Source: Ophiothrix spiculata | Lineage: Eukaryota > Echinodermata > Ophiuroidea > Amphilepidida > Ophiotrichidae | Strand: one strand, 5' to 3' | Assembly (NCBI GenBank): GCA_000969725.1 | Contig: JXSR01S044592.1 | DNA length: 30,867 nucleotides | Shown: positions 10,151-19,785 of the stretch, piece after piece | Layout: each line of letters begins with the position of its first letter | Numbering within the stretch: the first letter of the stretch is position 1 | Translations under genes and position numbers: made by a program | The notes under the pieces: generated by a model | What the model saw: only the letters and a program-made list of their open reading frames with translations | What the model was told of the DNA's origin: nothing | Databases searched by the model: none

Positions 10151-10510
10151 TAAGCGCTGGTCACAACCCGTCGTGCGTTTTTTTGTTCGTACGTTTTTTC
10201 GAGAGGCCACGTTTTCTGCGTTTTTTCAAAAAACGTAGAGAGGACGTAACAGACGTAGGGAGGTCGTACGTCACGCACGTCGTTCGTACGATGTGCGCAC
10301 GATGTACGTGCGTTTTCTGCAAGTCACACTTGACTGTGGTCGGTGCGTGCATCGTACGTGGCGCACGTTGTCGGTGCGTTGTCGGTGCTTACAACGTGCG
10401 TGCAACGTACGAATTCCCTACGATTGCCATGTGATCGTACGGAGACCGTACTTACACGTACGATGTACCTACTTACACGCACGTTGTACGTGCGTGCAAT
10501 TGCCTTGAAT
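10151..10510. repeat. CpG-rich CGTACG/ACGT block, left copy
   Basis: Begins GGTCACAACCCGTCGTGCG and continues as dense overlapping ACGT, CGTACG and GCAC/GTGC motifs. The start is reverse-complementary to the end of the block at 11760-12220 (GGTCACAACCCATCGTACG), and both contain TGCAACGTACGAATT, so together they form the inner layer of the inverted repeat. Several long chance reading frames on both strands are by-products of the low AT content here. Confidence 0.75.
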
Positions 10511-10660
10511 GTTGAAAACATGAGCACGATGTGGCATTTTCACTAAAATCCTGAGACTTATTTTAAGTCTCATGGACTTGTTAAAATAGGATTAAAAATA
10601 AGTCTGTCAAAAAGACTTACTTCATATAATTCCTCACATAATTTAAAATAATATGATTAA

Positions 10661-11070
10661 CCCTCGTCTAACCAAGGAGGCGGTGTTTGCAACCCCCTAA
10701 AGGTTTCTTCCCTGCAGCATAAAAACGCAAAAGCAACCGACTCCAGGCATTTGGGAATCTCTTTTACATCCTTTGCGGTCATTTTAATGACAAACCTAGG
10801 GGGGTACCACCTAAGGTGGGGTTAGGGTAGGCTGTCAAAGTTGGGGTGCGGGGGAACCACGGAAAATTTTCAGTCACCATTTTGAAAAATGTATGCATGC
10901 TATGAGGCTGAATCTTGCAAGTCATATATAGAATTATCATTTACCTTCTTTATTTCCAAAAAATTTCCGATGAAATTTAGTTATTTAAAAATTTTAAAAT
11001 TTAAGGGGGTGGGTTGCAACCCCCCCCCCCCCGTTAGACTTGATACAAAACAGGCTTGGTTAGACGAGGG
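10661..11070. mobile_element. piggyBac-type MITE (410 bp)
   Basis: TIRs of 16-17 bp, CCCTCGTCTAACCAAG at 10661-10676 and its complement ending at 11070, directly flanked by TTAA on both sides (10657-10660, 11071-11074). TTAA duplication with CCC termini is the piggyBac hallmark. The interior is non-coding, with a C-run at 11021-11034 inside a second inverted segment (TTGCAACCCCC). A diverged copy of the same family lies reversed at 26990-27530. Confidence 0.88.
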
Positions 11071-11240
11071 TTAAAAATAAATCGACAAAATACTTAGAAA
11101 GCAATTAATAAGCACACGAGATCCTTGTGTTTTAATCTATCAGACGTGGTTTCAACTCCAACACGTTTTGTCGTTTCAACAAGTCTTCATAGGTTTAAGA
11201 CTTAGTTTTAAGCAGTTGAATGAATTGATATTGGGGAGGG

Positions 11241-11450
11241 AGAGGCGACAGGTACGACCATGAAGGTATTGATGGGTTCCCCCACCCCTTTATGGCTTGA
11301 CCATGGTTTGAGAGAAGGAGGCAGTTTGAGCTGTATAACGCTGTTCCAAGAGGTTGCAAGGATGACTTTGTTGGATACATCCGAATCGATCCAAACCTCT
11401 TCGCTGAGCTCCAGTTCAGAGAGACTCTTCGAATTACCAAAAGCCTAATA
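11241..11450 (+). pseudogene. PIF/Harbinger transposase N-terminal fragment
   Basis: From 11304 one frame reads WFERRRQFELYNAVPRG, then DDFVGYIRIDPNLFAEL and RETLRITKS. This matches the conserved N-terminal segment of PIF/Harbinger transposases (pattern RPWxxxRxxxGxYxxL, FxxYxRMxxxxFxELL, PxITK), which precedes the DDE catalytic core. The preceding segment (from 11241) contains a stop, the core is missing, and the fragment is interrupted; it is a dead remnant about 70 codons long. It occupies the loop of the inner inverted repeat. Confidence 0.6.
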
Positions 11451-11454
11451 ATTT

Positions 11455-11759
11455 ATAATTATAAAGTATAAAAAATGCTTCACTCAAAATGCGTTTGATT
11501 GAAAAATCGGACTTAAAATATTTACAGTCATAAAAAAGTCATGATCTTCATATGTTAATCGTAATACATTTTATGGATAGAGGGAGAGACAAACGCTTGA
11601 GGCGAACGAAGGCGATGATGGCTTCGTGCATGGATCTAGAGGAAGTTGGGACAGTTGCTTTTGGTAACCTGGAATACCGACTTGACAGAGAAGAACTCAG
11701 CTAGGCGCTCCTTTCTTTTTTTCTTTTTGGCTATAGAACAAGCAGTTGAAAGCTGTATA
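11455..11759. other. Unassigned sequence in the loop of the inner inverted repeat
   Basis: AT-rich at first, then a segment around 11610-11700 with one short open frame starting MMASCMDLEE that I do not recognise. No splice or TIR signal seen. Confidence 0.35.
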
Positions 11760-12220
11760 TATCTTGCACAAATCAGTGCGAAATCGGTGCGTAAAACGCA
11801 CGTTGTAGGTACCGAGCACGTGCCGAGTCGGTACGGTGAACGTAAGTTCTTGGTGCTCAATGAACTGTTGAACTAGTCAATGACAGAGTAGGCACGGAGC
11901 ACGTACGTTCAACGTGCGGAGCACGCACGTGTACGTCGTCGGTAGAAGACGTGAGTGCTGAAAAAAATATCAGACTCAGAAAATTCGTACGTTGCACGTA
12001 CGATGTTCGTACGATGCACGTGCGTCCATCGTACTTGTGGAAAAAACGTTGCCAGAACGCAGAGAAAGTTCCTCATGGAATAAAAATGCTACGTCGTGTC
12101 TGCGTGCTCCAAAATCGGTACCGAGTCGGTACCGACAACGTACGTTTTGCACGATTTTCCTACGTTTTTGCACGCAGACAGAACGTACGTGCACGTACGA
12201 TGGGTTGTGACCACCGCTTT
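11760..12220. repeat. CpG-rich CGTACG/ACGT block, right copy
   Basis: Counterpart, in reverse, of 10151-10510. It contains repeated CGTACGT, GCACGTACG, GGTACCGA and ACGTGC motifs and ends at GGGTTGTGACCACCGCT. Its CpG density stands out sharply from the AT-rich surroundings. It is more diverged from its partner than the outer part of the inverted repeat is. Confidence 0.75.
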
Positions 12221-12221
12221 A

Positions 12222-12914
12222 GGCGGGCTCTGCAGTTAATAAGTGTGGACTTGTGTCAACAGTGGTCCTCCTTTCAATAGGCTTTTGGTAATTTCCAAAT
12301 TGCCCCCCCCCCCCCTCCATTTCAGCTTTTCTCTTGTTTTCTATTTTTGTCCGGAATGGCACTCCATACCCTTATTATTTTTAAACAATCTGCATCCCAT
12401 ACTTTTACAAGTCTATTGGCCATTCTCACTTCATTGATTTTATCAATTTTATCTCCTTGATTTCTTTTGTTGTGTGACTGTGTGACCTATTATATTCTTT
12501 TATTACATATATACATAGCTATACAGTTAAGCTCAATTCATACTCGGCCTCCAAACAAAATTTTTCCTACCAAACATTTGGTCGTGACGTAAAAATGACG
12601 AGTGACTCCAAACAAAACAACTTCAATACCGAGTTCAGACTAAACAAAATTTTGCGCTAGATTGCCATATACATTTTACCAAATGTTTGCTACCCGTTCA
12701 TAGTTTAAATTCGATGGCAAATATTTGGTGACGTCACGACAAAATGTTTGGTAGGAAAAATTTTGTTTGGAGGCCGAGTCATTCATTTCAAGCTTATCAG
12801 TCATTTGTTTTCCTACTGTTGTTGCATTATGTTTTTATCTTCCTTGTTAAAGAAAAATTTTATCTGTCCGAAACGTCGGTCTTAATGTTTTTAGTATTGT
12901 ATATACCCCTTTGG
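12222..12914. repeat. Right arm, outer part, of the inner inverted repeat
   Basis: Complements 9095-9531. The terminal motif TCTGTCCGAAACGTCGGTCTT lies at 12863-12883. It is interrupted by the MITE at 12542-12779. A 13-mer CTTTAATAATTTA occurs outside both arms (8976-8988 and 12945-12957), which could be a target-site duplication of the whole composite, though AT-rich 13-mers can match by chance. Confidence 0.85.
12542..12779. mobile_element. 238-bp MITE with ~50-bp TIRs
   Basis: TIRs ACTCGGCCTCCAAACAAAAT through GTCGTGACGT at 12542-12590 and the complement at 12731-12779, nearly identical. CAT flanks both ends, and ATTCAT recurs one base further out. The matching position in the left arm of the inner inverted repeat (about 9215-9220) lacks the element, proving insertion after the arms diverged. 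Family not identified. Confidence 0.85.
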
Positions 12915-13084
12915 ATGTTGATAAGATAATAAATTGGTTTTAACCTTTAATAATTTAATAACGGCAAAAAAAAATGATATTGATGTTACAATATTTAAAC
13001 TCAAGATTTCATACTTTACATAACTTTGATATTCATTGAATCCGACGGAGCATCCAGCATCTGAAGCATGGCCCAAAGCAAAGT

Positions 13085-13190
13085 CTGTTGTTGTTGTGAG
13101 TCGTTTTATTTTCCTTTACGATCACGACAAGTTCATGATGTATGCATGACAGGAGATTTTTACATTACACGGTGGATTTTCGTGTTGCAT
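13085..13190 (-). repeat. Dispersed repeat, copy C (reverse orientation)
   Basis: Complementary to copies A and B: AAAGCAAAGT, CGATCACGACA, GCATGACAG and TTACATTACACGGTGG correspond in order to the reversed copies. It flanks the right arm of the inner inverted repeat as copy B flanks the left. Confidence 0.55.
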
Positions 13191-14189
13191 TATAACTTTT
13201 AAGCACATACTTGTTGAAAGTATCAGCTAATTTAATCGTAGTTAACATTACGCTTCGTCAAATGTTGACGACAATTTGGATAAGGCGTAATTTTTTCACT
13301 TGCATAATTGAATTCATTACAACACCTAGTTACTAAGGAACACGAAATGGGACATCTCTTAGTTTAGATGACTGTATTCACTACATCAATTGTGCAATCG
13401 CTTTCGCGATTTTTTATTTAACTTAATTCAGATTCACTTTCCATATGTTGTAGCTAGATCAGTGTTAACTAGAGGTTAAGGTCTCTTCTGTCAAAAATAA
13501 ACAGCAGAATTGGTCAAAATGTTGCGTAATTATTACGTCATAAAATTAAACTTACCTGAACGTTCTTTTTTATAATCTTGAATATTGTTTTGTTTTTTGT
13601 TTAAATTAAAAACCTATGAGGAAATATGCAAATTATAGGAATAGTATATTATAAGTTCTTAAGTTCGTTTTTAATAAAAAAAAAATAACAGGACATTATC
13701 CTACATATTCTGATTTTCATTTTATTAAAGAGATGAAAAACTTCCGTAAGTCATATTCATTTTTTTTCTGAAACTTGAAATATTCTGATAAGGTATCAGT
13801 GGCGGTGCCAAGGGGGGCATGGGGAGATTTGCCTTGCCCTCAAGTTCTCACCCTCTCCCAGTTTCAATCACTGGCACAAACATATTACACCCGATTTCCC
13901 CTTGTTTTTGATCATTTATATGTCAATTCTTTTAGTCAAATTTAACATTTATTTCTCGCCATTTTGAAAATATCGACGTCGCTATTGAAATGCATCAAAT
14001 GTTACCAAGTCAGTAAATACAGCTGATGTAATATTTCCGAACTCACATTTTCAAATCTTTTACCGAAAGATATACCCGAGTTCTATAAGTCCTTTATCAA
14101 GTTTACACATGATGATAAATGACTTTGATGTTACGTCTATGGTAGAACAACCAACATGTGTAATAAGTAAATGAGTGCTGCTCTGGCAA
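13191..14189. other. Unassigned AT-rich sequence
   Basis: No supported gene. A single hAT-like terminus, CAGTGGCGGTGCCAAGGGGGG, occurs at about 13797-13817 but no partner end was found. A minus-strand splice-donor match CAG|GTAAGTTT at about 13554 has no convincing exon before it. Confidence 0.4.
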
Positions 14190-14191
14190 AA

Positions 14192-14813
14192 TGAGAGGAA
14201 AGTCGCACATTGATTATTGAAAAATGGCATCTAAAGTAAAAATAGGATGGAAAAAGTAAAATTTCGTTTTTTGACATAAAACGCCTCCATGCATTAGATA
14301 TCTACTCTCTAAATGTAAAAGAGTGAATTTGCACTCTTTGTAGTAGTTAAATGAAGGACAATACGTTTTCGAGTGGAAAACCACTCTAAAAGGAGTAAAG
14401 GGGGATTTTTGATGACAATCTTCCACTCTTTTGGGACTGAAAATTTAACTTTTACACTCATTTTAGAGTGAAAATTTTCCACTCGAAAACGGATTGTCCT
14501 GCGTTTAACTCCCTTCACTCATTTTTGAGTGAATTTTCACTCTTTCCACTCGTTTTACATTTAGAGAGTATACCTTAAGTTTTGAAGGTCAACTTTGCCG
14601 GAAAGTGAAATTATTCTCGGTTATTTGATTGCATGTTGCCGTTATACACTGTAGTAATCAGTATCTTTGAAAACGATTTGCCGCTAATTTTTATTGCAAT
14701 ATATTCAGTGGACTGTTTTGGATTTCGACCTCTAAATGAAGAAGCTGAGAATAATAGAGAATTAAAATTTATGTCTTAAACTCAATTTTGAAATTTGCGA
14801 CTTTCCTCTCATA
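14192..14813. repeat. 17-bp inverted repeats about 600 bp apart, flanking a MITE
   Basis: ATGAGAGGAAAGTCGCA at about 14190-14206 is exactly complementary to TGCGACTTTCCTCTCAT at about 14795-14811. The MITE at 14305-14568 lies between them. They may be the TIRs of an older host element into which the MITE jumped. Confidence 0.5.
14305..14568. mobile_element. 264-bp foldback MITE with TA duplication
   Basis: Long terminal inverted repeats: CTCTCTAAATGTAAAA at the left against CATTTAGAGAG at the right, with complementarity running inward through TTTTCGAGTGGAAAA to about 100 bp. TA flanks both ends (14303-14304, 14569-14570). The interior is built from repeated ACTC/GAGT motifs (AGAGTGAA, TTCACTCT, CCACTC). 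The open frames across it on the minus strand are by-products. Confidence 0.85.
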
Positions 14814-15831
14814 ATTACCTGGATAATGAAAATAAAAGACATTATAAAGCAGTAAGGTAGAGCAATATGAGGTGTACATATTTTTCTTCGACTTCGATAT
14901 TTTTCTTCGACATTTTTTATAGCATGAATTATTATAAAGGTATGGGATTCTCACTTGAATTCAAAGCCTAAAGCTTCGTGTTTGTTTCTTACAAGCATGT
15001 GTAATTCACAAAACGTCTAATAAATGAAATTCGAAAAATAAGAAAGAACTTAAGTCGAGGTTTTTCCATTGTGACACCTATTCTATATCTTCACAATATT
15101 ACAGTAAAGAATACTTTGATTAAAGATAGGCACCCAACACTAGAAATAGAAGTCAATGCCTCCGGGTTTCTAGTATTTCCTCTGTACTTGGAAAATAGGA
15201 AAAAGGAAACGCAGCGATCAATGACAATAAAAATGATGTAGGGGAATGGCGAGAGCTTGAATTTAACACTTCGAATATGAATTCTAATAAGAAATGGATA
15301 TGCCTTGTGTGCACTTCTGTTACAAGAGCTTAGAAAACTCACAATACTGTATATTTTGTAGATTTATATTTGCAATACCCATGTGGTATAAACGGGAAAA
15401 ATGTGTGATATAGGAATTGTACGTATTCAATTTTATAAGCTTTTATACCTGACATGCAAACTGGTGCACATGACATTTTGACGCTCTTGTAAATTGCAAG
15501 GTATAATTTTCTATAACATAACAACGAAAACAGACATTCATTCAAAACTCTCCCCAGGCCCATTCGCACCAATCAAGATTAATTACAAAACACATGAAGA
15601 ACGACAGTATAGCTTACGTCCTTGTTTATACCTCGGGCCACGAACTTATTGAAAACCCCTCGTAGTACACCAATACAATCATATTTATAACTCGGAATAT
15701 CAGTTTCTGTTACTTTAAAACATTTAAATCTTCACTCTAAAAAAGTGATTTTAAACCTCATGACTCTAATACTTTTTTAGATGTGCATGCACCTGATGTG
15801 TTCGTTGGTGGTACGCTGTATGCATGTCTAA
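14814..15831. other. Unassigned AT-rich sequence with one doubtful minus-strand exon
   Basis: On the minus strand a strong pyrimidine tract and acceptor (TTTCCTATTTTCCAAG, then TACAG) precede a short open segment reading GNTRNPEALTSISSVG at about 15172-15125. Its entry phase (2) agrees with the exit phase of the exon at 17348, but its donor (GTGCCT) is poor. I do not count it as an exon. Confidence 0.3.
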
Positions 15832-16360
15832 TACAGTGTGTCCAACTAAGAAACCTTTCAATCTTTTCGTGTAAAGTTCTTTGTTTTTCCGGACAGTTAC
15901 GAAAATAAAATATGTAAAGGGTGTCATTTTATACTCCATTGAATCAACATTAAGATACCGTTTGTTTTATTTTAACCGATAACCTAAAACAAAAATTATC
16001 TTTATCAATTTTTTGTCTGGTCCACGATTTATTACAATTTAATTATGACCATACTTTCTGTTATCTGTAAAAATGAAGATATTTTATGGAAAAAATAAAA
16101 GTAGATATGATGATTTTTCTAAGGTGACTAATTTTTCTTCCATGTAGAAACAACCATTATGACCAAGTTTTTCGAAATGAATTAACAATAAATATTGTTT
16201 TTTATTACAATTTAATTATGACCATACTTTCTTTTATCTGTAAAAATGAAGATATTTTATGGAAAAATAAAAGTAGATATGATGATTTTTCTAAGGTGAC
16301 TAATTTTTCTTCCGTTTAGAAACAACCATATGGCCAAAATATCACAGATAAAGCGGACCA
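15832..16360. repeat. Dispersed repeat family, copy 1, with an internal 173-bp tandem duplication
   Basis: Starts TACAGTGTGTCCAACTAAGA and shares ordered blocks with 21050-21400: ACAGTGTGTCC, GTGTAAAGTTC, CGTTTGTTTTATTTT, an AATTTTTCTTCC-like stretch and AGAAACAACC near the end. Inside it, 16028-16157 and 16201-16329 are almost identical direct repeats. No coding potential; a non-autonomous element is likely, class unknown. Confidence 0.65.
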
Positions 16361-17347
16361 TCTGGACAAATTTGCATCCAAATGTTAATAAAAGCGATCA
16401 CCGATTAAAACGGAATAAACAGTATCTTAAAAACTTCATTAACCTCCTTTATATATATTTTTGACTATTAAATGATTATCCGCTATTAAAAGCCAAGAAC
16501 GCAACATTTTTTTATTCATTCTATTTTTTTTTAAGACAAAGTAATAACTAATTTTCAAGACTTGACCCTCTCCAGCTTTCTTTTGGCATTTCGTGACTTC
16601 ACTTTGCTCGCGTAAATAAGACACCGATGCCTTGATAGTTACAGACACGGTTGTTGGTAATGTGAACTTATATAAGTTCAAACATGGAGCTATAATTGTT
16701 CAAATTTCCATTACAATACTTTCGTGCAAGTCTTGAGCTCTGGGCATTTAATATTGAATTTTATTTTGCACTGAACCCGACGGTAATAGTCATTCAAGTT
16801 GATTCCTGTAAGGTCAGTAATCTTATTAGGAGGAAAGAAGATTCACCTTAAGCAATATGTTACTGAATTGTGTCATTGTGCTTTGTTTAAAAATTAACAA
16901 AATAAAGAGGCAAATAATATTCACTCATCTCATATATACAAAGCAAAAAAGTGATTATACTGATTAAGTTTCAAATGTTAAAATGATTGACTGATATCAA
17001 ATTTGGAATATATTTTTTTAGGTTGACAATTTTTGAAGAAACTGTAACAGGGGTGAAAATGAAAATATTAGTGAATCAAATAAGCTTTTCAACATACCGT
17101 AGTGCCCTTTAAAATACAAGTAGATTATCCTTATAAATTTGTTAACGATGAATTTCTGAAAACAAAAATCAATGTGCTGAATAAATATCTCAGTCAATGA
17201 AATAAGCCGAAAAAAAATCAAACTGAATCATCATACAAACAAAGAACGCACAGACATAAATGGGATTGTTACATCATTAAAATGAAGATGTGGTTAATGA
17301 AATGCGTAAATTATGATTTAATAATGGTATTTTCTTTTTGAACTTAC
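16361..17347. other. Unassigned AT-rich sequence, probably intronic
   Basis: No TIR pair or splice-bounded exon seen. Lies downstream (minus-strand sense) of the last exon of the proposed host gene. Confidence 0.4.
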
Positions 17348-17411
17348 TCCTCCATATTACACTTTTCTCCCTGCTCAATCATGATATTGTACAACTGAAA
17401 CATCTGAAATT
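17348..17411 (-). CDS. Candidate internal exon of an unrecognised host gene (exon 4 of the model)
   Basis: Minus-strand segment of 64 nt ending in a consensus donor GGAGGA|GTAAGTTC. Three AG acceptors lie in a row; the outermost (before 17411) gives entry phase 1, matching the exit phase of 18425-18468. The open frame reads FQMFQLYNIMIEQGEKCNME. The two inner acceptors would shorten it and shift the entry phase to 0. The residue mix is protein-like and the exit phase is 2. Exon boundaries are by eye only and the protein is not recognised. Confidence 0.4.
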
Positions 17412-17814
17412 CTGATGTCACATTAAACGTAATTCAATATTTGACGTCAAAGCTTACTACACTATTATCTATTAAAATATTATTAAGCTAAGAGCACAAA
17501 CTAATTGAACATGACCTGTATTATCGGGATATCGTAATAATTCTTACAATTGATTATCTTTTAACTCGTTATAACTTCAATTAAAGAAAATCACTTGTCA
17601 AAATTAGTTCGAAATGGAGTATGGGTAATTTATTTAAACAAATTATGTCATGTTCAATAACATGATAACGGGTAGCTATTGTATTTATATATGGTAATAT
17701 ATTAATAATGAATTAGAAATCTAGATTTTTGCTGCATAGTTGACCCCTGGAGTTGACCGCTGTCGCAGGTGATTTAATTCTAATAATTAGACAAGTCAAT
17801 CTATGAAAATTCAT

Positions 17815-18300
17815 GGTGTACATGGACAACATTGCAACACAAGGTTTTTGGTTGGAATTAGTTGTTGACAAAAATGTAGGAAAATGTAGGTTTGTCAAAC
17901 TTTGAAAGGTCATATCAGGGATCACGCAATAGGCCCTCTGGGAGACAAAGATTATCTGACAATTTGGAAATGTTTGTCTCCCATGTCTCCCATAAGGCAT
18001 TTGCATGACCTATGATATGACCTTTCACGTTTTTTGATATAACTCGTTATCATACTTCAGAGATGGGTGAATGTGCACTTGTTCTAATTCATTGTTGTGA
18101 GTGGAAAACCATAGAATGTTTTTTTTTAATTCAATTTAGGTTTTAACCAATTTTGAAATTTCAACCCCTTTTCAGCCATTTTGCTTTATGCAAATAACTC
18201 AAGTTTAACAAATTCCCAGATTTTTTAATATGTTACTTGGAAGGTCGTCAACTATTAATTCCACCAAAATACCTTGTGTTGCAATTTTGTCTACGTTAAA
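17815..18300. repeat. Foldback element with a nested hairpin
   Basis: Outer inverted repeats 17823-17874 and 18246-18297 share ATTGCAACACAAGGT, TTGGTGGAATTA-like and GTTGACGA/GTTGACAA blocks. Inside, 17904-18026 forms a separate ~123-bp imperfect palindrome (GAAAGGTCATATCA at one end, its complement at the other, GGGAGACAA within). Probably one MITE inside or beside another, in an intron of the proposed minus-strand gene. Confidence 0.65.
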
Positions 18301-18424
18301 CCACTATTGTACTGGCCTATAGCTTTGATACTAAGCAATGACCTCGTTGACTTAAAAGAGGTTCAGTTTTTACTATTAAATCAATATTCCAATAAAATCT
18401 GCCAATCTGCCCCTGTTGCATAAC

Positions 18425-18468
18425 CTGTGACATCTTCTTTAAAATAACATTCAATCTGTCCCCAGGTG
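18425..18468 (-). CDS. Candidate internal exon of the same host gene (exon 3 of the model)
   Basis: Minus strand, 44 nt. It has acceptor CTAATCACCAG, entry phase 2 (one base completes the AG left by the exon at 19020), open frame TWGQIECYFKEDVT, and exit phase 1 at CACAG|GTTATG, which fits the next exon. The donor is weak. If it is not used the frame stays open for 14 more codons (GYATGADWQILLEY) to a TGA, which would make this the last exon. Both readings remain possible. Confidence 0.35.
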
Positions 18469-19019
18469 CTGGTGATTAGATTGTAACCTGTCACACAGTA
18501 ACCATGGAAACAAATACTTAATTGATCAATTTCAATGGATTGTAAGGATTTAACGTTTTATTCGTTTAGTTTGATCAAGTGCATAGTAGTTGATTTATTG
18601 GATTTGATATTAGATTATTTCAGCTGACAATGATTGCTATTATGCTAAACTACAAAAAATAAGTTTTGTACCTCTAAATGCAAGATTTTGGACATAATAC
18701 TAAAGAGGAAGGGAGCGGGTATGAAATAAGTTGAAATGATGAGCGAAATATGTGATATTTGGTAATATTCGTATAAAAAAAACCTAAAAATAAGAAAATG
18801 ATAAAATAATAATATTTTTTTCTTTTGAAAAGACGTCGATGTCCCTGGGAATATCGAAAAGCACATCATTTAGCCACGGGGCAAATACATGTAAATGTAT
18901 GTACCAAGTTTGGTCCTTGTGGCTTTTGTTGTTTGGTCGCTAAAGGTGATTTAAAATATGTATAGATAAACAGGCATTGATAAAAACGTATACAATATTT
19001 CTAATCTAACAAAACTTAC

Positions 19020-19216
19020 CTTTTCCTAGGTAAACTGATTGTTGTTTGTGCACTGTCATTTGTTGACTCAGAGGCAGCTGACGGTTTAATTGGGCTCATT
19101 TCTCTGTTGAGGCAATCAATGTCACTGTTAATGACAGGTACGGATCGATAGGGTAAAGGGTGCCTTGAATTGAATGAGATAGGACGATTGTATGGTTTCA
19201 AATAATATGCCAAGAC
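19020..19216 (-). CDS. Candidate internal exon of an unrecognised host gene (exon 2 of the model)
   Basis: Best-supported exon in the window: 197 nt on the minus strand between acceptor AATTTTTCGCAG and consensus donor AAAAG|GTAAGTTTT. Only one of three frames is open; it enters at phase 0 and leaves at phase 2. The peptide begins VLAYYLKPYNRPISFNSRHP, continues through YRSVPVINSDIDCLNREM and ends in a serine-rich stretch SAASESTNDSAQTTISLPRK, which looks like ordered sequence followed by a disordered linker. No domain was recognised. GC content is clearly above the flanking DNA. The preceding exon at 23392-23437 and the following one at 18425-18468 have compatible phases. Confidence 0.55.
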
Positions 19217-19340
19217 CTGCGAAAAATTATATCTTTAAAGGTCGAGGAAATTCTGCATATGTCCTAATGTTTAAATATGAAGGAATTTGACATAAAGTTA
19301 TCCATAAGATTTAACCTATTTAACAGAAATTCTACATTTA

Positions 19341-19785
19341 TAGTAAAATCTAAATTGCTGCATTTATAGTAAAAAAAAAAGGGGGGGGGGGTTAAAGCAA
19401 AATTTCAAAACGTCTATTCCGGTGGACATTTGTCTACCTTCGTCCGGTTAAAGATAGACAATTGTCTACACTGTTATACTGTTGGGCAATTTTTTAGCGT
19501 TGGTTAAACTATGAACAACCCATTTGTTGGGTAAATAATATTAACCAACTGTTGGTGACATTTTACCCAATATTTGGGTAATTAGCAAAAACTTTTACCC
19601 AACAGTTAGGTAATTAGCCAACATTGTACGCAACGTTGGTAATTATTTACCCAGAAGTTTGGTTGTTCATAGTTGAACCAACGTTGGGTAAATTATTTGC
19701 CCAACGTTCTAACAGTGTACCCTAATGAACATTTTTATAGAAAAGGTTTTTAAGATTTTATAAAAGCAATTTAGATTTTACTATG
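19341..19785. repeat. 19-bp inverted repeats flanking a MITE
   Basis: TAGTAAAATCTAAATTGCT at about 19341-19359 is exactly complementary to AGCAATTTAGATTTTACTA at about 19766-19784. The MITE at 19469-19717 and a poly-A/poly-G tract lie between, suggesting a nested pair of elements. Confidence 0.55.
19469..19717. mobile_element. 249-bp MITE with TA duplication and TTGGGTAA-type subrepeats
   Basis: TIRs CACTGTTATACTGTTGGGCA at the left and the complement of TGCCCAACGTTCTAACAGTG at the right; pairing resumes inward through GTTGGTTAAACTATGAACAA and its complement. TA flanks both ends (19467-19468, 19718-19719). Repeated GTTGGGTAA, ACCCAAC and TTACCCA motifs fill the middle. It lies in the ~4.2-kb intron between the proposed exons at 23392 and 19216. 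Confidence 0.87.

Noticed and set aside
10069-10546. Several open frames of 60-120 codons on both strands
   Set aside because: Arise from the CpG-rich repetitive CGTACG block where stops are rare; arginine/cysteine-rich peptides with no motif.
9460-11448. 15-base match ATTACCAAAAGCCTA between the inner-repeat arm and the Harbinger remnant
   Set aside because: One exact 15-mer match is within chance expectation for a window this long, and flanks do not align.
11951-12280. Open frames across the right CGTACG block
   Set aside because: Same cause as in the left block, and no conservation between the two blocks at protein level.
13797-13830. hAT-like terminus CAGTGGCGGTGCCAAGGGGGG
   Set aside because: No partner end or target-site duplication could be found, so an element cannot be delimited.
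14214-14518. Minus-strand open frames of ~70 codons
   Set aside because: They overlap the foldback MITE at 14305-14568 and have no splice-bounded structure.
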